Source: Micavibrio sp. UBA7689 (GTDB lineage: Bacteria > Pseudomonadota > Alphaproteobacteria > Micavibrionales > Micavibrionaceae). Taken from it: a DNA stretch of 64,000 bases. This document shows positions 53,565 to 62,301 of this stretch, piece after piece. The notes under the pieces are model-generated. The model was not told where the DNA came from, ran no database searches, and saw only the letters and a list, made by a program, of their open reading frames with translations. A program made the position numbers and the translations under genes. Numbering within the stretch: the stretch's first letter is position 1; every line of letters begins with the position of its first letter. The stretch lies in contig DLGR01000045.1 of NCBI GenBank assembly GCA_002482805.1, positions 249,356-313,355 on the forward strand. The letters are read 5' to 3'.

Positions 53565-54235
53565 TGGCCGATTTCGACCTTATTATCTTTGATTGCGACG
53601 GCACGCTCACCGATTCAGAATACGTCAACAACCGCGCGATGATTGAAATCCTCGAAGAAGAAGGCATCACGCAATATGATTTGTCCCACGCCTACAAACA
53701 TTGGGTGGGCACGACTGTCAGCGGCATTCTTTTGCAGATACAGATGGAAACGGGAAAGCAAATCCCCGAAAATTTTTTGAAAAGATACATAAGCCGTGTG
53801 GCGCAATTGCAGAACACGAATTTGCGCACCGTCGAATACGCGCCCGAACTCGTCGCCGCCGCCAAAGCGAAATTCAAAATTTGTGTTGCATCAAACGGCG
53901 AGCGTAACAATGTATTGAACTCGCTGGAGCAAACAGGATTGATGGTAAATTTCACAACCGACAGCGTTTTCACCAAAATTCAAGTCAAAAATCCGAAGCC
54001 GTGGCCGGATTTGTTTTTGTTCGCCGCCAAAAGCATGGGCGCGGAACCGTCACATTGCCTCGTGATCGAGGATAGCGCGGCCGGGGTTCGCGCGGGTGTG
54101 GCGGCGGGAATGACGGCATGGGGATTTACGGGTTCTTCGCACGATCCTGCGGCGCAGGTACAGACCTTGAAATCCGCGGGTGCGCACCTAATTTTTGATC
54201 GGCTTATCCACATACGGGAAAAGCTAGGCCTTTGA
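53564..54235 (+). CDS. HAD superfamily phosphatase (beta-phosphoglucomutase-like)
   Basis: 223 residues from a GTG whose G is the last base of the fabG stop. Motif I FDLIIFDCDGTLTDSE, motif II in KICVASNGERNNV, and motif III/IV CLVIEDSAAGVRAGVAAGM. A small helical cap lies between motifs I and II. Related proteins dephosphorylate sugar phosphates or phosphoglycolate; the substrate is unknown. Co-translated with fabG, an unusual partner. Confidence 0.88.
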   Translation: MADFDLIIFDCDGTLTDSEYVNNRAMIEILEEEGITQYDLSHAYKHWVGTTVSGILLQIQMETGKQIPENFLKRYISRVAQLQNTNLRTVEYAPELVAAAKAKFKICVASNGERNNVLNSLEQTGLMVNFTTDSVFTKIQVKNPKPWPDLFLFAAKSMGAEPSHCLVIEDSAAGVRAGVAAGMTAWGFTGSSHDPAAQVQTLKSAGAHLIFDRLIHIREKLGL

Positions 54236-54283
54236 ATATATTGAAAAAATAATATACCCCCCGCCCAAGCTACAAAGAAGGGC

Positions 54284-54311
54284 TTGCAAAGCAGCAATGG
54301 ATTGGTAAAGT
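54284..54311 (+). promoter_or_regulatory. Candidate acpP promoter
   Basis: TTGCAA (54284-54289) and TAAAGT (54306-54311), 16 bases apart, 50 bases before the acpP ATG. Confidence 0.4.
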
Positions 54312-54360
54312 CGCCCACGTTTTTGAAATTCAACACTAAAAAGAAGGTAAAGGATCGCAC

Positions 54361-54600
54361 ATGAGCGATATTGCAGAACGCGTAAAGAAAATTGTTGTCG
54401 AGCACCTCGGCGTAGATGCAGCCAAAGTCAGCGAAGGCGCAAGCTTCATTGATGATCTGGGCGCAGACTCCCTCGACACGGTCGAACTGGTAATGGCGTT
54501 CGAAGAAGAATTCAAAGTTGAAATTCCTGATGATGCCGCTGAAAAAATCCAGACGGTCGGCGATGCCGTTAACTTCATCAAAGCAAATTCTGCTGCTTAA
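54361..54600 (+). CDS. acpP: Acyl carrier protein
   Basis: 79 residues. It carries the growing acyl chain on phosphopantetheine. The attachment serine is in [21 protein letters not shown], and the whole sequence is a typical acidic four-helix ACP. AAGGTAAAGGA precedes the ATG. It has a strong terminator-like hairpin between it and fabF. Confidence 0.98.
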   Translation: MSDIAERVKKIVVEHLGVDAAKVSEGASFIDDLGADSLDTVELVMAFEEEFKVEIPDDAAEKIQTVGDAVNFIKANSAA

Positions 54601-54619
54601 TCAGCGGTGAGAAGATATG

Positions 54620-54664
54620 ACGGCGGCAATAACTATTTGGTATAGTTGGCCGCCGTTTCTTTTT
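54620..54664 (+). terminator. Terminator/attenuator between acpP and fabF
   Basis: ACGGCGGC (54620-54627) pairs with GCCGCCGT (54649-54656), and inside AACTAT pairs with ATAGTT around TTGGT. A T-rich tract (TTTCTTTTT) follows. The fabF ribosome site comes right after, so partial read-through would give more acpP than fabF mRNA. Confidence 0.85.
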
Positions 54665-54678
54665 GATAAGAGGTCGTG

Positions 54679-55950
54679 ATGAGAAGAGTTGTCGTTACAG
54701 GTATGGGTATGGTCTCGCCGCTCGGCGTGGGCGTCAAGCGTAACTGGGATTCCATCACCGCAGGTAAAAGCGGTATCCGCAAAATCGATGAATTCGATTT
54801 GACCGATATGTCCAGCCACGTTGCGGGCATTGTTCCCAAAACAACCGACACCGAACCCAAAGACGGCGCGTTTAACGTCGATCTTTTCGTACCCGTCAAA
54901 GAACAAAAGAAAATCGATCGTTTTATCGAATACGCCATGGCTGCTTCGCAAGAAGCCGTAGAAGATTCAGGCTGGGTTCCCGCAACCGAAGAAGATAAAT
55001 GCCGCACAGGCGTGCTTATCGGCTCCGGCATCGGTGGAATTGGCACCATGTATGAAACTGCCATCACGCTGAAAGAACGCGGACCGCGCCGCTTGTCGCC
55101 GTTCTGCATTCCCGCGATGCTCATCAACCTCGCATCCGGTCACGTTTCCATTAAATATGGATTCAAGGGCCCCAACCATTCTGTCGTTACTGCCTGCGCC
55201 ACAGGCACGCACGCTATAGGCGATTCCGCACGCATCATCGCGCTGGGCGATGCCGATGTGATGATTGCAGGCGGTGCCGAAGCCGCCGTAACGCCGCTGG
55301 GTGTTGCGGGCTTTGCCGCGGCACGCGCGCTCTCCACGGGCTACAACGACAACCCTACGGCGGCATCCCGCCCGTTCGACGAAGGACGTGATGGTTTCGT
55401 TATCGCCGAAGGTTCTGGCGTGGTGGTTCTGGAAGAATACGAGCACGCGAAAAAGCGCGGCGCAAAAATCTATGCCGAAATCATCGGTTACGGCATGTCG
55501 GGCGATGCGTACCACATCACGTCCCCATCCGAAGGCGGTGACGGCGGTTTCCGCGCCATGTCCGCGGCCTTGAAAAACGCAGGCATCAATCCCGAAGATG
55601 TCGATTATATCAACGCGCACGGCACATCCACGCCTGTGGGTGACGGTATCGAGTGCACGGCCGTCAAACGCTTGTTTGCGAATTCCTTGAACAAAATGTC
55701 CATGTCTTCGACCAAATCCGCCATCGGCCACTTGCTGGGCGCGGCAGGTGCAGTGGAAGCGATCTATTCGATCAAGGCGATCGAAACGGGCGTGTTGCCC
55801 CCGACATTGAATTTGGAAAATGTGTCCGAGCCCTGCCAAGGGCTCGACCTCGTGCCCAAAACCGCGAAGAACAAGAAGGTGAATATCGCGCTTTCAAATT
55901 CGTTCGGTTTCGGCGGCACCAATGCTTCTGTGATAATGAAGGCCGTCTAA
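54679..55950 (+). CDS. fabF: 3-oxoacyl-ACP synthase II
   Basis: 423 residues from the ATG at 54679 with AAGAGG upstream; a GTG one codon before is possible. It condenses malonyl-ACP with acyl-ACP in elongation. N-terminal RRVVVTGMGMVSPLG, the active Cys in VVTACATGTHAIGDS, and the two histidines in NAHGTSTPVGD and SAIGHLLGAAGAVE. Reads through from acpP past the attenuator. Confidence 0.97.
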   Translation: MRRVVVTGMGMVSPLGVGVKRNWDSITAGKSGIRKIDEFDLTDMSSHVAGIVPKTTDTEPKDGAFNVDLFVPVKEQKKIDRFIEYAMAASQEAVEDSGWVPATEEDKCRTGVLIGSGIGGIGTMYETAITLKERGPRRLSPFCIPAMLINLASGHVSIKYGFKGPNHSVVTACATGTHAIGDSARIIALGDADVMIAGGAEAAVTPLGVAGFAAARALSTGYNDNPTAASRPFDEGRDGFVIAEGSGVVVLEEYEHAKKRGAKIYAEIIGYGMSGDAYHITSPSEGGDGGFRAMSAALKNAGINPEDVDYINAHGTSTPVGDGIECTAVKRLFANSLNKMSMSSTKSAIGHLLGAAGAVEAIYSIKAIETGVLPPTLNLENVSEPCQGLDLVPKTAKNKKVNIALSNSFGFGGTNASVIMKAV

Positions 55951-56002
55951 AGAAGCTTCCCCATATAAACCATTTGCCTTGGCCTTGTTTGAAGGTCAAA
56001 CT

Positions 56003-57004
56003 ATGCGCGTGAAAAAATTATTCATCTTGCTGTTTATGGTGTTGCTTATCGGTCTGCTGGTCGCAGGCGGATGGTTTTTAACGACGATCAATTCCCTGAA
56101 CGGCGCAGGGCCGCTTCCGCAGAATAAAATAGTTCTGATCGAGCGTGGCAAGGGCGTATCCGCCATTGGCGATATTCTCGAACAAGAAGGTGTGATCCGT
56201 TCCGCACTCATTTTCAAGATCATGGTAAAGCTCGAGGCCGACGCACGCCCCTTGAAGGCCGGAGAATATGAATTCCCCGCGCAGGTCACTCAGCACGATG
56301 CGTTGGAAATGATGCGCGAAGGCAAGGTTTATGACCGTAAAGTGACGCTGCCAGAAGGCGTGACATCATGGCAAGTGGTGGAAACGCTCAAGGCCCTTAC
56401 CGATATGAGCGGCGAGACGACAGAGATTCCGGCGGAAGGTTCCTTGCTCCCCGAAACTTATCATTATATCAAGAACGATGACCGCGCCGCTTTGCTCAGC
56501 AAGATGAAGGACGCGATGGACAAAACCGTCGCAGAACTCTGGCCCACGCGCGAAGCGGATTCGCCCGTGAAAAACGAGCAGGAACTTCTTGTTCTTGCTT
56601 CCATCGTCGAAAAAGAAACGGGCGTGGCATCGGAGCGCGCGAAAGTGGCGGGCGTGTTTATCAACCGTTTGAACAAAGGCATGCCGCTGCAATCCGACCC
56701 CACCGTAATCTATGGCATTACCAAAGGTGAAATTCAGGATGCCGGGCAGGGACCGCTGGGCCGCCGTCTTCTTACCAAAGATCTTGAGGTCGATACGCCT
56801 TACAACACTTACATGAATGCGGGCTTGCCGCCGACGCCGATCGCCAACCCGGGGCGCGCTTCGATAGAGGCTGTACTCCATCCCGAAAAACATGATTTCA
56901 TTTATTTCGTGGCGGACGGTACGGGCGGGCATGTGTTTGCTAGAACGTTGTCTGAGCACAACAACAACGTGGCCCGCTGGCGCAAGATACGCAAAAGCCA
57001 GTAA
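56003..57004 (+). CDS. mltG: Endolytic murein transglycosylase MltG
   Basis: 333 residues from the ATG at 56003 with GAAGG upstream. It cuts nascent glycan strands in the inner membrane and sets their length. One N-terminal span (FILLFMVLLIGLLVAGGWFL), a LysM-like region and the YceG domain with the catalytic Glu in ASIVEKETGVASERA, then NRLNKGMPLQSDPTVIYG and PYNTYMNAGLPPTPIANPG. It follows fabF by 52 bases, the usual alphaproteobacterial order. Its stop abuts the convergent gene's stop. Confidence 0.95.
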   Translation: MRVKKLFILLFMVLLIGLLVAGGWFLTTINSLNGAGPLPQNKIVLIERGKGVSAIGDILEQEGVIRSALIFKIMVKLEADARPLKAGEYEFPAQVTQHDALEMMREGKVYDRKVTLPEGVTSWQVVETLKALTDMSGETTEIPAEGSLLPETYHYIKNDDRAALLSKMKDAMDKTVAELWPTREADSPVKNEQELLVLASIVEKETGVASERAKVAGVFINRLNKGMPLQSDPTVIYGITKGEIQDAGQGPLGRRLLTKDLEVDTPYNTYMNAGLPPTPIANPGRASIEAVLHPEKHDFIYFVADGTGGHVFARTLSEHNNNVARWRKIRKSQ

Positions 57005-57601
57005 TTACTTCTGATCTTCGTCGGATTTTTTGGTGGTTTTCTTGCCGCTGACCTGTGTCGTCGCGCCAGCGCTTCCCAGTCCCGCCATTTGCGGCGCGCC
57101 CTGAACTTGCGGCACGGCGGTGAGTTGAATCTGCCTTTGCAGTTGGGGCGAAAATTTTAAGGCATGCGGATCTATGCCGCGCAAGACGGAGCGGGCGGAA
57201 TCTTCATCGCCCAGATTTTCACGGTGGAGCGCCTGCGCGAAATTGCAACGCTTCATGAATTGTTCGAACGCGACGACCGCGCGTTTGGGTTTCGTGATGC
57301 CCACGGTTTGTCCGAAATCGCTCCCGTAAGGATCGTTCAGATACATCAGCGGCAGTTCGAAGGAATCCGTAAGCAATCCTTCTTCGAGATAGCCCATATA
57401 CATGCGATGGGCGAAAAGCAGTTTTTCACGATAGGAAATTTCCATCGGCACGTTCAGATGCATCGTATCGCCGCTGTCGAATTCGACCGTCAATTCCTGC
57501 GTCTGGGCATCGAGAATGACTCCGATCGGCTGCGCTTTGAACGCCGCGTTACAGACCAGTCCTGCTTCGTTATGGCCGGTTAGGAAGAGGTCAATATTCA
57601 C
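57005..57601 (-). CDS. Hypothetical protein, 198 aa
   Basis: 198 residues from a GTG with AAGGA upstream. No family recognised. The N-terminal ~60 residues look beta-rich (GVILDAQTQELTVEFDSGDTMHLNVP), the middle is helical with LLFAHRMYMGYLEEGLLTDSFELPLMYLNDPYG, and the tail is Gln/Gly/Lys-rich and probably disordered (QVSGKKTTKKSDEDQK). No signal or membrane span. Divergent from asnB with an 80-base gap, and convergent with mltG with no gap. Confidence 0.68.
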   Translation of the reverse strand: MNIDLFLTGHNEAGLVCNAAFKAQPIGVILDAQTQELTVEFDSGDTMHLNVPMEISYREKLLFAHRMYMGYLEEGLLTDSFELPLMYLNDPYGSDFGQTVGITKPKRAVVAFEQFMKRCNFAQALHRENLGDEDSARSVLRGIDPHALKFSPQLQRQIQLTAVPQVQGAPQMAGLGSAGATTQVSGKKTTKKSDEDQK

Positions 57602-57680
57602 GGGAATAAACGGTCCTTTTCAGCATGCTATAAATAGTCTATCAAATGCCTGTAAGCAAAGACAAACGGGTATTAGGTAT

Positions 57681-59624
57681 ATGTGCGGCATAGCCGGATT
57701 TTTCAATCCCGCCAAAGGGCTAGACAAGCGGGAATTGCACGCAAGGGGCGCCGCCATGAACCGCGCGCTGGCCCATCGCGGCCCAGATGCCAACGATGTC
57801 TGGCAGGATCCCGAAATCCCTGTGGTGCTGGCACAGGGCCGTTTGGCGATTATCGACCTCTCCGAAAAAGGTCTCCAGCCTATGCCTTCCCACAGCGGCA
57901 GATACGTCATCGTCTATAACGGCGAGATTTACAATTACCGCGAATTGATGGCGGATTTGAAAACCCGCGGCCACAAGTTCGAAGGCGCAAGCGACACCGA
58001 AGTTTTGCTCACGGCCATCGAAGATTATGGTTTCGAAGGCGCACTTCAAAAAATCAACGGCATGTTCGCTTTTGCCTTGTGGGACCGCAAAGAAAAAATC
58101 CTGCACTTCGCCCGCGACCGTTTCGGCAAAAAACCGCTTTATATCGGATGGGCCGGAAAGAGCCTTGTCTTCGGATCGGAACTGAAAGCACTGCACGCCA
58201 ATCCCGATTTCAAATCGGAATTGGATAGAAACGTTCTCTCGCTCTACATGCGTTTCGGTTATGTTTGCGCGCCTTACGCAATCTTCAAGAATGTCTGGCA
58301 GTTGCTTCCCGGCGGACGTTTGAGTTTGCATCTGGAAACGATGAACGCGGGCGAAGACCTTGCCAAACGCATGCAGCTTTATTGGTCTCTGCCCGATGCC
58401 GTAAACAAGGCGCGTGCCAATCCCGTGATGGGCAGCGAAGAAGATATCATCCGTGATTTTGAGGAAATGCTTTCCAAGGCCACAGCACAAAGGATGATTT
58501 CCGATGTGCCGCTGGGCGCATTCCTGTCGGGCGGGATTGATTCATCCACCATCACCGCGCTCATGCAAAAACATTCGGCACGGCCCGTAAAGACCTTCTC
58601 GATAGGTTTCGAAGAAGAAGGATGGGATGAATCATCCGCAGCCGCGAAAGTCGCGGCACATTTGGGCACCGATCATGAATCATTCGTGGTAACATCGCAG
58701 GCCGCGCTGGATGTTATTCCGCAATTACCTGATATGTTTGATGAGCCGTTTGCCGACGCGTCGCAAATCCCGACATATCTTTTGAGCAAGCTGACAAAAA
58801 AACATGTCACGGTTGCTTTAACCGGCGATGGTGGCGATGAAATACTCGGCGGTTATCAGCGCCACACGCACATTCCCGCGCTGTGGAACAAAATCTCGTG
58901 GATGCCAACCGCCGTGCGCCGCTCCATGGGGAATTTTGCGCTACGCGTGCCCCAGCAGGCCTATGACCGCCTCACTTCATATCCACAATTCGGACGCCGC
59001 GTGCACCGTATGGCGCAGGCGGTCTCGCAAAGCGATGAAAAAAATCTCTACGCCGCGATGCTGCAGGTCTGGCCGGAACAAGAAGGAGTTGTGCTCGGTG
59101 CCACCGCGCCGCTGATCCCGCTTGACGATCCTGCGATGTGGCCCGAAGGTTTATCGCTGCCCGAAAAAATGATTTATGCCGATACACTGTCCTATCGCCC
59201 CAATGATCTGATGGTCAAAACAGACCGCGCGGCGATGGCCGTGGCGCTCGAGGCGCGCGCCCCGTTGATGGATTACGAACTATGCGAATATAGCTGGCGT
59301 TTGCCCATGGACATGAAGATACGCGGGCTTGAAGGCAAATGGCTGCTCCGCCGCATACTCGAAAAGCATGTGCCCAAAGCGTTGTTCGATCGCCCCAAGA
59401 CGGGGTTTGGCGTGCCGCTCCACCAATGGCTGCGCGGGCCTTTGAAAGCGTGGGGCGATGACTTGCTCAATATTGACGCGCTCAAGAAACAGAATATTCT
59501 GAACGCCGAATTGGTGGCGGGACGCTGGCAGGACTTCCAGACGGGCCGTGGCGGAAATGCGAATGCCACGGATTTGTGGACGGCCTTGATGTTCCAGTCG
59601 TGGCATAACAAATGGATGGGTTGA
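57681..59624 (+). CDS. asnB: Glutamine-hydrolysing asparagine synthetase family protein
   Basis: 647 residues from MCGIAGFF at 57681; the N-terminal Cys2 is the glutaminase nucleophile. Glutaminase domain: RGPDANDVW, RLAIIDLS, VYNGEIYNYREL. Synthetase domain: FLSGGIDSSTITALM (PP-loop), GDGGDEILGGYQRHTH and ALEARAPLMDYELCEYSWRLP. Members make asparagine or amidate sugars and antibiotics. It ends one base before an epimerase gene followed by a glycosyltransferase, so a glycan-amidating role is as likely as Asn synthesis (inference). Confidence 0.9.
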   Translation: MCGIAGFFNPAKGLDKRELHARGAAMNRALAHRGPDANDVWQDPEIPVVLAQGRLAIIDLSEKGLQPMPSHSGRYVIVYNGEIYNYRELMADLKTRGHKFEGASDTEVLLTAIEDYGFEGALQKINGMFAFALWDRKEKILHFARDRFGKKPLYIGWAGKSLVFGSELKALHANPDFKSELDRNVLSLYMRFGYVCAPYAIFKNVWQLLPGGRLSLHLETMNAGEDLAKRMQLYWSLPDAVNKARANPVMGSEEDIIRDFEEMLSKATAQRMISDVPLGAFLSGGIDSSTITALMQKHSARPVKTFSIGFEEEGWDESSAAAKVAAHLGTDHESFVVTSQAALDVIPQLPDMFDEPFADASQIPTYLLSKLTKKHVTVALTGDGGDEILGGYQRHTHIPALWNKISWMPTAVRRSMGNFALRVPQQAYDRLTSYPQFGRRVHRMAQAVSQSDEKNLYAAMLQVWPEQEGVVLGATAPLIPLDDPAMWPEGLSLPEKMIYADTLSYRPNDLMVKTDRAAMAVALEARAPLMDYELCEYSWRLPMDMKIRGLEGKWLLRRILEKHVPKALFDRPKTGFGVPLHQWLRGPLKAWGDDLLNIDALKKQNILNAELVAGRWQDFQTGRGGNANATDLWTALMFQSWHNKWMG

Positions 59625-59625
59625 G

Positions 59626-60567
59626 ATGAAAATTGCGGTAACCGGTGGATCGGGGTTTATCGGAACGAAACTGCGCAAGGAACTCGAAGCGCAGGGCAAT
59701 ATTTGCGTCAACATAGACCTGAAAGAAGCAAACGATATTCTTGATCTCCCAAAGCTGACGGCGCTGCTGCAAGGTTGCGATTGCGTATATCATCTTGCCG
59801 CCGAACACAGAGACGACGTGTTTCCGCGCTCACGTTACTACGACGTCAACGTGCAGGGTATGCGCAATGTTCTCGCCGCTATGGATGCCAACAATATAGG
59901 GCATATCATCTTTACCAGCAGTTTTGCAGTATATGGGTTGGATGCACAAACCCCCGATGAAACCGCCGCACCCGCACCGTTCAATGATTACGGCCAGAGC
60001 AAGCTCGAAGGCGAGGAAGTCCTGAAGGCATGGGCTGTGAAAAATCAAAAGGCCAACGCCATCATCGTGCGCCCCGTCGTCGTGTTCGGCGAAAATAACC
60101 GCGGCAATGTGCATACGCTCATCAACCAGGTCGCGCAAAACAAGTTTTTGATGATCGGAGACGGGTCGAACAAAAAATCCATCGCGTATGTCGGCAATGT
60201 TACAGCGTTCCTGCGTCATTGCCTGAACGACCAGAGCGCGCTCGAAATTTACAACTACGCCGACGGCCCCGATTTCACGATGAAGCAATTGATGAATGTC
60301 ATCTGCGACAAACTGGGCAAACCTAAACCGGTCTTCGCCTTGCCTTTCGTGGCGGGATTGGGGGCAGGTTATGTGTTTGATGGATTGGCGCGTATTACGG
60401 GAAGAAACTTCCCCATCAGCGCGGTGCGTATCAGAAAGTTTTGCGCGGACACGACCAGCAGCGCAGACAAGGCGCGCCGCAGCGGTTTCAATCCGCCATT
60501 CACATTGGAAGAAGGTATCGAGCGCATGATAAACCATGATTTTGCGCCGATGAAAAAAGCAGCATGA
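59626..60567 (+). CDS. NAD-dependent epimerase/dehydratase, sugar-nucleotide type
   Basis: 313 residues. Extended SDR fold: TGGSGFIGTKLRKEL (Rossmann loop), ITSSFAVYG-like IIFTSSFAVYGLD, and the catalytic YGQSKLEGEE (Tyr-x3-Lys). It probably epimerises or modifies a nucleotide sugar; the substrate is unknown. It starts one base after the asnB stop and overlaps the next gene by ATGA, so the three genes are translated as a unit. Confidence 0.9.
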   Translation: MKIAVTGGSGFIGTKLRKELEAQGNICVNIDLKEANDILDLPKLTALLQGCDCVYHLAAEHRDDVFPRSRYYDVNVQGMRNVLAAMDANNIGHIIFTSSFAVYGLDAQTPDETAAPAPFNDYGQSKLEGEEVLKAWAVKNQKANAIIVRPVVVFGENNRGNVHTLINQVAQNKFLMIGDGSNKKSIAYVGNVTAFLRHCLNDQSALEIYNYADGPDFTMKQLMNVICDKLGKPKPVFALPFVAGLGAGYVFDGLARITGRNFPISAVRIRKFCADTTSSADKARRSGFNPPFTLEEGIERMINHDFAPMKKAA

Positions 60568-61733
60568 GCCACAAGCCCAAATTCTTGTTGGTTGTAAACG
60601 ATATGGCGTGGTTCTGGTCGCACAGATTGCCGCTCGCCAAAGCCATTCTGGCCGAAGGATACGATCTGCATCTCGCCACCAACGGCGCGGAAGGAAATCG
60701 CGAGATATCCGCACTCGGAATCAAGGGGCATGATCTTCCCGAACACACGGGCGGGTTTAACCCCGTCGCCCAAGCAAAAATCGCCTACGCGATTTATCAA
60801 ACGCTGCATCTTGTTCGTCCCGATATCGTCCATGCCATCACGTTGCGTCATGCGTTTTATACCGGTATCTGCGCACGTATTTTGAAGACGCCGCGCGCGG
60901 TTTTCACGATTGCGGGTGTGGGCATGTTGTTTTCTAAGGACGATCCGAAGATGCAGACGATACGTGCAGCAATCGTTCCTCTGTTCAAATTCGCGTTCGG
61001 CGGCAAGGGCCGTGCCGCGATATTTCAAAACCCCGATGATGCAAGAGCGCTTATCAAATGCGGCGCGATTGAAAAAGAACGCGCCACCGTTATCAAAGGC
61101 TCAGGTGTTGACCCCGTACAATTCCCGTTTGTGTCATTGCCCAAAGACGAAAAACCCATCGTCCTGTTCTGCTCACGCCTTTTGAAAGCCAAAGGTATCG
61201 GTGAATTTGTCCATGCCGCGCGAATTCTGCGTTCGAAAAACATCAAGGCGCGCTTTCAGGTGGCGGGCGATATATACGAAGGTAATCCCGGCTCCGCCAC
61301 GCGCGAAGACGTCAAGCATTGGGCTGAAGAAGGCTCTATCGAATGGTTAGGGCAACGCAAAGATATGCCCGCATTGATGGCGGCATCGACCATTGTCACA
61401 CTGCCGTCCTATTACGGCGAAGGCGTTCCCAAAGTTTTGCTCGAAGCCGCAGCGACGGGCCGTCCGATCGTAACAACCGATATGCCGGGTTGCCGCGAAT
61501 GTGTGGATGAGGGCGGCAACGGTTATCTGGTCGAAGCGCGCAACGCGTGGGCGTTGGCCGACGCACTCGAAAAACTTCTCATCGATCCACTGATGTGCGA
61601 ACGCATGGGCAAAGCGGGCCGCACAAAAATCGAAAACGGATTTACCGTCGATATTGTGAATGCGAAAACCGTCGCGCTCTATCAAAAACTCTTCCCGCAA
61701 AAAGAAGAGGCGGCCCTTAGCAAGGCCGCCTGA
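60564..61733 (+). CDS. GT4-like glycosyltransferase
   Basis: 389 residues, ATGA overlap with the epimerase. GT-B fold: N-terminal HRLPLAKAILAEGYDLHLATN, the middle AIFQNPDDARALIKCGAIEK, the donor-binding ADRLLKAKGIGEFVHAARIL-type segment (CSRLLKAKGIGEFVHA) and EGVPKVLLEAAATGRPIVTTDMPGCRE. It is like the WbnK/PglA-type transferases that build surface polysaccharide at the cytosolic face. The last codons contain a hairpin that terminates the opposite-strand gene. Confidence 0.9.
   Translation: MSHKPKFLLVVNDMAWFWSHRLPLAKAILAEGYDLHLATNGAEGNREISALGIKGHDLPEHTGGFNPVAQAKIAYAIYQTLHLVRPDIVHAITLRHAFYTGICARILKTPRAVFTIAGVGMLFSKDDPKMQTIRAAIVPLFKFAFGGKGRAAIFQNPDDARALIKCGAIEKERATVIKGSGVDPVQFPFVSLPKDEKPIVLFCSRLLKAKGIGEFVHAARILRSKNIKARFQVAGDIYEGNPGSATREDVKHWAEEGSIEWLGQRKDMPALMAASTIVTLPSYYGEGVPKVLLEAAATGRPIVTTDMPGCRECVDEGGNGYLVEARNAWALADALEKLLIDPLMCERMGKAGRTKIENGFTVDIVNAKTVALYQKLFPQKEEAALSKAA
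61696..61730 (-). terminator. Terminator of the 121-aa gene, inside the glycosyltransferase 3' end
   Basis: On the minus strand GGCGGCC and GGCCGCC (61724-61730 and 61709-61715) flank an 8-base loop and are followed by TCTTCTTTTT. The same stem has no T run on the + strand. It encodes the last residues (EEAALSKAA) of the glycosyltransferase. Confidence 0.6.
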
Positions 61734-61781
61734 TCAATCCGTTCTCTTGTGTGTGGGAGAGAATGGTTTTTATGAAACTTG

Positions 61782-62147
61782 TTATGCCGCCTTTTGGTAC
61801 AGCGAAGCCGTGTAGGATTGCGTCGGGCACAAACGCTCCAGATATGTTTCGTACAGACCGTGATACAGGCGTTTGGCGTCTTTATAGAGGGCGATCGCCT
61901 CGCTAGTTTGACGCTCTAGGAACATCAACTCTTTTTTGCGGATCAGGGACAAAACGGGAGCATTGATAGCTTTACGGGCTTCTTTGAGCTTCCAGATCAG
62001 CATCATGGACTCCGCGCGGAAACGCTCGGTGTATTCGCTGGCTTCTTTTACGTCCATATAGCTGAATTCGCTACGGCCATAGTTGGAAGTCTTTGAAACA
62101 TTAAGGTTTTCTTGTTCTTTAAACATCGGCGCGGTCATCGTCTTCAT
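61782..62147 (-). CDS. Hypothetical helical protein, 121 aa
   Basis: 121 residues, RBS AAGGGA. Largely helical and charged (SEYTERFRAESMMLIWKLKEARKAI, RKKELMFLERQTSEAIALYKDAKRLYHGLYETYLERL), with no signal or membrane span. No family recognised. It is divergent from the XRE regulator gene, sharing a 154-base region with a full CtrA-type box. It may therefore be cell-cycle regulated (inference). Confidence 0.68.
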   Translation of the reverse strand: MKTMTAPMFKEQENLNVSKTSNYGRSEFSYMDVKEASEYTERFRAESMMLIWKLKEARKAINAPVLSLIRKKELMFLERQTSEAIALYKDAKRLYHGLYETYLERLCPTQSYTASLYQKAA

Positions 62148-62200
62148 TCCCTTTATTGCTGATTTTTTGTCGGTGCGGATGAATATATACGCTTTAAAGG

Positions 62201-62215
62201 TTAACAGAGAGTTAA
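62201..62215. promoter_or_regulatory. CtrA-type box (TTAA-N7-TTAA)
   Basis: TTAA (62201-62204), CAGAGAG, TTAA (62212-62215) is a full match to the CtrA consensus. It lies in the shared region of two divergent genes, 13 bases from a TATATT-like -10 for the 121-aa gene and 18 bases from the -35 of the XRE gene. Confidence 0.55.
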
Positions 62216-62233
62216 TTTTATTAAAAAAATCGG

Positions 62234-62262
62234 TTGCAATGACATTTTTTCATTGCTATAAG
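62234..62262 (+). promoter_or_regulatory. XRE-gene promoter with palindromic operator in the spacer
   Basis: TTGCAA (62234-62239) and TATAAG (62257-62262) are 17 bases apart. GCAATGA (62236-62242) and TCATTGC (62250-62256) form a perfect inverted repeat with a 7-base centre that fills the spacer, so a bound dimer would block RNA polymerase. Autoregulation by the XRE protein is the simplest guess. Confidence 0.6.
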
Positions 62263-62301
62263 CCGATCAAGATAAGAAACGACGGTAACCAGAGAAGACC
62301 T

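Noticed and set aside
54967..55839. 290-aa open frame on the - strand
   Set aside because: Opposite fabF, His- and Cys-rich low-quality product typical of antisense frames.
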